64,000 nt of DNA from Sulfotelmatobacter sp049792875 (GTDB taxonomy: Bacteria > Acidobacteriota > Terriglobia > Terriglobales > Acidobacteriaceae). Numbering within the stretch: the stretch's first letter is position 1; each line of letters begins with the position of its first letter. This document shows, piece after piece, positions 59,863 through 64,000 of the stretch. The stretch spans positions 1-64,000 of the forward strand of contig JBARBI010000332.1 in the NCBI GenBank assembly GCA_049792875.1, written 5' to 3'. Made by a program: the position numbers and the translations under genes. The notes beneath the pieces are model-generated. The model saw nothing but the letters and a program-made list of their open reading frames with translations, did not search any database and was not told the origin of the DNA.

Positions 59863-60453
59863 CTATTCTGTTTTGCGCAGGGCGAACTTGCGGGTCGCGG
59901 TCCGCCCTTGGTAGTTGGCCTGCACCAGCAGGGTCGAGTTGGCCAGTCCGGACTCCTCGACTTCGATCTTGAGCTCGGTTGCGCCGCCGGAATCGGCCAC
60001 TGCCTGGGTGTAGAAGGGTGCTTCCCCGGGACGGGCAAAGCGGAAGGTCAGGCGCGCCCCGGACGCAGCCGCGCCTCCGTCGGTGACACGCAATTGCATG
60101 GTCAAGTTGCGTTCGGCGTGAATCGACTCGGCGTTGAGCCACTGCACATCGAGTTCTTTGACCGTGGCCAGCACTTCCGGCTCAGGATGGTCCAAGACGT
60201 TGTCGAGTTTCCCTTCCCGGATGGCGTCGAGAACCAAGCGGTGCTGTTCGCGGAGTTGCTGCTCTTTCTGGGCGTCTCCGATCTGCACGTCGCTGGTTTT
60301 GCTGCCGTAAGAAGTGGCTTTTTTGCCGATGCAGCGGCCGCGCACGAAGACCTGGGTCTGCAGCAGGAGTTCGCTCTCACGCGCTTCGCTCTGCACGTGG
60401 TAGATCGTGTCGCCGTGCTTCACGTCGGTGTTGAAGCCGAAAATCATAAGCAA
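59863..60453 (-). CDS. hypothetical protein, partly immunoglobulin-like
   Basis: 196 residues (Met at residue 3 is an equally likely start). The N-terminal part, FGFNTDVKHGDTIYHVQSEA, RESELLLQTQVFVRGRCIGK, is compact and well ordered. A charged helical middle (QKEQQLREQHRLVLDAIREG) and a C-terminal beta-rich domain (LTMQLRVTDGGAAASGARLT, STLLVQANYQGRTATRKFAL) follow. No signal peptide. It starts 173 bp from the divergent complex I operon. Function unknown. Confidence 0.72.
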   Translation of the reverse strand: MLMIFGFNTDVKHGDTIYHVQSEARESELLLQTQVFVRGRCIGKKATSYGSKTSDVQIGDAQKEQQLREQHRLVLDAIREGKLDNVLDHPEPEVLATVKELDVQWLNAESIHAERNLTMQLRVTDGGAAASGARLTFRFARPGEAPFYTQAVADSGGATELKIEVEESGLANSTLLVQANYQGRTATRKFALRKTE

Positions 60454-60551
60454 AATGCACTTTCGGAACCGGGTTTTCGAATTACTGAATCGCCCGATTA
60501 CACAATCACAAAATTATCCGGTCATTTCCACAACATGCCAAGGCCGCTCGC

Positions 60552-60580
60552 TTGACACTGTTCGTGTAAGCCCATAATCT
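60552..60580 (+). promoter_or_regulatory. sigma70-type promoter for the nuo operon
   Basis: TTGACA, a 17-base spacer and TAATCT form a near-consensus promoter, 46 bp before the nuoA start codon. It points toward nuoA and no other rightward gene lies between. Confidence 0.75.
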
Positions 60581-60626
60581 AGAACGTTTAAGCAACGCTT
60601 GGCGCGAATTATATATACCTCGTCCT

Positions 60627-61022
60627 ATGCCCGACAATTACTTCGCACGCTACCTCCCGTTTTTGATCCATATTCTTATGGCGGGCGGGATTGCGGCTGC
60701 AATTGTCACGCTTTCCTGGCTGATTGGGCAGCGTAAACCGACCCGCGCCAAACTCTCTCCCTATGAATGCGGCATGACCCCGGTGGGCGACTCCCGGCAG
60801 CGCTTCTCGGTGAAGTTCTACCTGGTCGCCATGCTGTTCATTCTGTTCGATGTTGAGGCGGTCTTTATCTATCCCTGGGCCATCATTTTGCGCGATCTGA
60901 AGCGCTTTGGCCTGTGGGAAATGCTGGTCTACATCGGAGTTTTCCTGGTGGGCTTCTTCTATGTCTGGAAGAAGGGCGTGCTGGACTGGGGTGAGACCGC
61001 TCCCAAACGGGGGAACTTCTGA
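60627..61022 (+). CDS. nuoA: NADH-quinone oxidoreductase subunit A
   Basis: 131 residues with three helices. YECGMTPVGDSRQRFSVKFY (about 47-66) and LFILFDVEAVFIYPWAIILR (about 71-90) are the hallmark segments of NuoA. A membrane subunit near the quinone site of complex I. Its TGA overlaps the next ATG by one base. The next gene is nuoC, not nuoB, which is unusual. Confidence 0.95.
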   Translation: MPDNYFARYLPFLIHILMAGGIAAAIVTLSWLIGQRKPTRAKLSPYECGMTPVGDSRQRFSVKFYLVAMLFILFDVEAVFIYPWAIILRDLKRFGLWEMLVYIGVFLVGFFYVWKKGVLDWGETAPKRGNF

Positions 61023-61519
61023 TGCCGTTGGCCCCCGCGATCACGGATGTGCAAGAACTGAAGAACCATCCGGCCGTGGCCCGCCTTTTGCGATGGAACG
61101 CCGAGGCGGTGACGGGCGTGAAGTTCGATCGCGAAGAAATGACGATTTGGGTCGATCGGGCCCACCTCCGCGAGGCCTGCGCGGTGCTGAAGGAGGATCC
61201 CGCCTGCCCCTTCGATTTCCTCTCGGACGTCACCTGTGTGGATTGGCATCCCGCCGAGCCGCGGTTTGAGGTCGTTTACCACCTCCTGTCCATTCCGAAG
61301 AAAGAGCGCATCCGGTTGAAAGTTCGATTGAACAGCGCCAGTCCGGCGGTCGAGTCGCTGACTGCGGTGTGGCCGGGAGCGAACTATTTTGAACGAGAAG
61401 TTTTCGATCTGTTCGGCGTTCGCTTCACCGGGCATCCTTATTTACGACGTATTCTGATGCCCGAGGACTGGGAAGGCCACCCCTTGCGCAAGGATTATCC
61501 CGTGGAGGGCTACCGCTGA
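61022..61519 (+). CDS. nuoC: NADH-quinone oxidoreductase subunit C
   Basis: 165 residues; its start overlaps nuoA by one base. FDFLSDVTCVDWHPAEPRFE, YHLLSIPKKERIRLKVRLN, TAVWPGANYFEREVFDLFGV and FTGHPYLRRILMPEDWEGHP with LRKDYPVEGY are conserved in the 30-kDa subunit. It is part of the peripheral arm of complex I and contacts NuoD. Not fused to NuoD, which follows after 13 bp. Confidence 0.95.
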   Translation: MPLAPAITDVQELKNHPAVARLLRWNAEAVTGVKFDREEMTIWVDRAHLREACAVLKEDPACPFDFLSDVTCVDWHPAEPRFEVVYHLLSIPKKERIRLKVRLNSASPAVESLTAVWPGANYFEREVFDLFGVRFTGHPYLRRILMPEDWEGHPLRKDYPVEGYR

Positions 61520-61532
61520 GTTTGAGATAAAG

Positions 61533-62738
61533 ATGGCCCACCTGAATCCCACGCCCGTGCTGGAACCCGGGCAGGATCGAACCATGATCCTGAACATGGG
61601 GCCGCAACACCCGTCGACGCACGGGGTGCTGCGCGTTTTGCTGGAGATTGACGGCGAGACGGTGGTGCGCCTGATGCCGGACATCGGCTTCCTGCACACG
61701 GGCATTGAAAAGACGTGCGAAGCCAAGTTCTACCAGCAGGTGGTGCCACTGACGGACCGCATCGACTATTTGTGCCCCATGACGAATAACCTCTGCTACG
61801 TGCTGGCGGTGGAGAAGTTGCTGGGGCTGGAGATTCCGCCGAAGGCGCAGTGGCTGCGCGTGCTGCTGAATGAACTGACGCGCATCAATTCGCATCTGGT
61901 CTGGCTGGGCACGCACGCCATGGACATTGGCGCGCTGACGGTATTTTTGTATTGCTTCCGCGAGCGGGAAGAAATCCTGCGTATGTTTGAGATGGTCAGC
62001 GGACAGCGCATGATGACCTCGTACTTCCGCGTGGGCGGGATTGCGCTGGACCCGCCGCTGGGATTCTTCGACCGGGTGCGCGATTTCGCCGGATACTTCC
62101 CGGAGAGAATCGATCAATACGAAAATCTTCTCACCGGGAATCCGATCTGGATGATGCGGACCAAGGGCGTCGCCAGGATGACCGCCGAGGATGCCATCGC
62201 GCTGGGCGCGACTGGACCGACGTTGCGGGGCAGCGGCGTCGACATTGATCTGCGGCGCGATATGCCGTACTCGAGCTATGAGAAGTTCCAGTTCAACGTG
62301 CCCATATCGCAGGAAGGCGACGTTTTCGCGCGGTACATGTGCCGGGTGCAGGAACTGCGGGAATCGATCGGGATCGTCCGGCAGGCGCTCGACGGCATGC
62401 CGGAAGGGCCGACCAAAGCCGATGCGCCGGGCATCGTGCTGCCGGATCGCGAGAAGATGAAGACGCAGATGGAATCGCTCATCTACCATTTCAAGATCAT
62501 CACGGAGGGCTTTGCGGTTCCGGCGGGCGAAGTGTACCAGGCAGTCGAATCGCCCCGCGGAGAAATGGGCTATTACATCGTCAGCGACGGTACGGCCAAG
62601 CCCTATCGCGTACACATGCGGTCAGCCTGCTTCGCCAATCTGCAGACGTTGTCGAAGATGTGCGAAGGGCGGTTGCTGGCGGATGTAGTAGCGGCGATCG
62701 GGAGTATTGACATCGTGTTGGGAGAGATTGACCGGTGA
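61533..62738 (+). CDS. nuoD: NADH-quinone oxidoreductase subunit D
   Basis: 401 residues. NMGPQHPSTHGVLRVLLEID, GFLHTGIEKTCEAKFYQQVV, DRIDYLCPMTNNLCYVLAVE, and the C-terminal SACFANLQTLSKMCEGRLLA and VLGEIDR are the 49-kDa subunit signatures. The HPSTHG segment helps form the quinone site. Full length for the family. The stop overlaps the nuoE start by four bases. Confidence 0.97.
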   Translation: MAHLNPTPVLEPGQDRTMILNMGPQHPSTHGVLRVLLEIDGETVVRLMPDIGFLHTGIEKTCEAKFYQQVVPLTDRIDYLCPMTNNLCYVLAVEKLLGLEIPPKAQWLRVLLNELTRINSHLVWLGTHAMDIGALTVFLYCFREREEILRMFEMVSGQRMMTSYFRVGGIALDPPLGFFDRVRDFAGYFPERIDQYENLLTGNPIWMMRTKGVARMTAEDAIALGATGPTLRGSGVDIDLRRDMPYSSYEKFQFNVPISQEGDVFARYMCRVQELRESIGIVRQALDGMPEGPTKADAPGIVLPDREKMKTQMESLIYHFKIITEGFAVPAGEVYQAVESPRGEMGYYIVSDGTAKPYRVHMRSACFANLQTLSKMCEGRLLADVVAAIGSIDIVLGEIDR

Positions 62739-63217
62739 AATTCTCCGAAGAGTTCGAAACCCGGTTTGCGGAGATGGTCCCGCACTATCCGACAAAGCGG
62801 TCTGCACTCGTCCCGACGCTGCTTTACGCACAGGACGAGGTCGGCTTTCTGTCGGACGAAGTCGTCGCGGAAATCGCGTCGCGGCTCGACCTGACCGAAC
62901 TCGAAGTGCGCAACGTGATCAGCTACTACTCGATGCTGACCACCAAGCCGCGCGGCAAGTTCAACGTGCAGGTCTGCACCAACATCAGCTGCCTGGTGCG
63001 CGGCGGAGAAGACATTCTGCATCACTGTGCGAAGAGGCTGGGCATCGGTCATAAGCAGACGACTGCCGACGGCCTGTTCACGCTGGAAGAAGTGGAGTGC
63101 ATCGGCGCCTGTAGCTGGGCTCCCGCGGCACAGGTGAACTACGACTTTCACGAGAACCTAACCACCGAAAAGATGGACAGGATTCTCGACGAGTACAAGA
63201 AGAAGGGAACGCAGTGA
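62735..63217 (+). CDS. nuoE: NADH-quinone oxidoreductase subunit E
   Basis: 160 residues of thioredoxin-like fold binding the N1a [2Fe-2S] cluster. The ligands are in VCTNISCLV (C-x4-C) and ECIGACSWAP (C-x3-C). Upstream helices (LVPTLLYAQDEVGFLSDEVV) are typical. Starts in an ATGA overlap with nuoD. An unusual gap containing an inverted repeat separates it from nuoF. Confidence 0.95.
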   Translation: MKFSEEFETRFAEMVPHYPTKRSALVPTLLYAQDEVGFLSDEVVAEIASRLDLTELEVRNVISYYSMLTTKPRGKFNVQVCTNISCLVRGGEDILHHCAKRLGIGHKQTTADGLFTLEEVECIGACSWAPAAQVNYDFHENLTTEKMDRILDEYKKKGTQ

Positions 63218-63221
63218 AGCA

Positions 63222-63286
63222 ATTTCTGATTGTTGATTGATGATTGATTGACAAAATCGATCGGTTTTCAATCAACAATCAGAAAT
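63222..63286. repeat. 19-bp perfect inverted repeat between nuoE and nuoF
   Basis: Arms at 63222-63240 and 63268-63286 are perfect complements (ATTTCTGATTGTTGATTGA and its reverse complement) with a 27-base loop. A further partial copy (AATCAGCAATCAACAAT) reaches 63300. It interrupts an otherwise tightly packed operon. Confidence 0.9.
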
Positions 63287-63306
63287 CAGCAATCAACAAT
63301 GTCCCC

Positions 63307-64000
63307 ATGGCTGACTTGGTTTCCCATCCCGACGAGGTAAGGGTCGTCTCCCGGCGATTTGGCCGAGGTGCGGCCGATCTCGACCGCTATCTCGAACTGG
63401 ACGGCTACCAGGCCGTGCAGAAGGCGCTGGGCATGGAACCGGACGCCATTATTAATGAGGTCAAAAATTCCGGCCTGCGGGGGCGCGGCGGCGCGGGGTT
63501 CTCTACAGGAATGAAATGGTCATTTGTGCCCAAGCAATCGGCCAAGCCCAAGTACGTGCTGTGCAACGGCGACGAGAGCGAGCCCGGCACCTGCAAAGAC
63601 CGGCTTATTTTCGAGCACGATCCGCACTCGGTCATCGAGGGCGTGATGATCGGCGCACTGGCCGTTGGTGCGAAGAGCGGGTACATCTACATCCGCGGCG
63701 AGTACCGGTACCTTCTGGACATCATGCAGAAGGCGATCCGCGATGCCTATGCCAAGGGGTTTATCGGAAAGAACATTTTCGGCAGCGGGCGCGACCTGGA
63801 TATTTACTGGCACGGCGGCGCGGGAGCTTACGAAGTCGGCGAAGAATCGGCGCTGATGGAGTCACTTGAAGGCAAACGTGGCATCCCCCGGATCCGTCCT
63901 CCCTTCCCTGCGGTGGTCGGACTGTGGGGTGGACCCACGGTCATTAATAATGCCGAGACGCTGGCCAATGTGCCCCACATTATTCTGGGCGGCGCGGACT
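63307..64000 (+). CDS. nuoF: NADH-quinone oxidoreductase subunit F, cut by window edge
   Basis: 231 codons from ATG 63307 to the right edge, no stop reached. GLRGRGGAGFSTGMKWSF (NADH site Gly-rich loop), CNGDESEPGTCKDRLIFEHD (FMN site; usual form is NADEGEPGTFKDR), GYIYIRGEYRYLLDIMQKAI, GAGAYEVGEESALMESLEGK and PPFPAVVGLWGGPTVINNAE mark the 51-kDa subunit. The [4Fe-4S] cysteines should lie beyond the edge. The N-terminus (about 1-40) is longer than in the shortest members. Confidence 0.95.
   Translation, partial: MADLVSHPDEVRVVSRRFGRGAADLDRYLELDGYQAVQKALGMEPDAIINEVKNSGLRGRGGAGFSTGMKWSFVPKQSAKPKYVLCNGDESEPGTCKDRLIFEHDPHSVIEGVMIGALAVGAKSGYIYIRGEYRYLLDIMQKAIRDAYAKGFIGKNIFGSGRDLDIYWHGGAGAYEVGEESALMESLEGKRGIPRIRPPFPAVVGLWGGPTVINNAETLANVPHIILGGAD

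Noticed and set aside
61425..62615. 396-codon minus-strand open frame opposite nuoD
   Set aside because: nuoD is conserved across its full length; the other strand has no protein likeness.

Overview
The window looks like an Acidobacteriota chromosome, most likely class Terriglobia. It has an Oar-type TonB receptor with a carboxypeptidase-like N-terminal domain, a subtilisin with Ser-Val-Val-Trp-Gly repeats, a two-gene caa3/aa3-type coxC set, many small lineage-style hypotheticals and GC-rich codon use. That assignment rests on recalled family flavour, not on a 16S gene; no rRNA is present. The only RNA gene seen is tRNA-Leu(TAA).

Layout: 1-1108 is the 5' part of a tyrosine recombinase running off the left edge. 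1376-5737 holds an MFS transporter, a frameshifted gluconokinase, a secreted metallo-beta-lactamase-fold protein and a lipase-like protein lacking its nucleophile. 5798-13689 (minus) is a long respiratory operon: outer-membrane porin-cytochrome, diheme cytochrome c, blue-copper protein, then cytochrome oxidase subunits II, I, III, III and IV. This order closely parallels the rus iron-oxidation operon of Acidithiobacillus (cyc2-cyc1-ORF-coxBACD-rus) and is the most striking candidate system here. 13998-17420 carries two SH3-like proteins and heme O synthase. 17517-20133 has a cytochrome peroxidase remnant, galT, a rhodanese and a TlpA-type thioredoxin.

20264-28473 is a tight six-gene operon (HD protein, MmgE/PrpD, fused homoaconitase-like hydratase, isocitrate/isopropylmalate-type dehydrogenase, a CitD-CitE fusion, CitF). 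It faces a convergent sigma54 activator with an added PilZ domain, and looks like an unassigned tricarboxylate pathway. 30574-37277 joins an HD-GYP/GGDEF protein to a peptide ABC transporter. 37569-40166 is a subtilisin followed by a free-standing copy of the membrane module that also begins the HD-GYP/GGDEF protein.

40666-46830 has periplasmic and SYLF proteins, an internally deleted DUF2252 gene, the TonB receptor and a TOBE/Mop regulator. 46920-53595 has a ClC antiporter and two paralogous ECF sigma systems around a molybdopterin oxidoreductase/cytochrome b pair. 53674-53975 is an integrase stub beside tRNA-Leu. 54039-60453 is mixed housekeeping and regulation: PilZ protein, DUF4126, RibBA-like protein, MerR regulator with twin palindromes, and a ThiS-like protein with a tail. 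60627-64000 is the start of a complex I operon (nuoA, C, D, E, F) in which nuoB is absent between A and C.

Decay is a theme: gluconokinase, cytochrome peroxidase, DUF2252, haloacid dehalogenase, integrase and IS1595 fragments are all broken, and short palindromic repeats recur between genes. Some frameshifts could be assembly errors.
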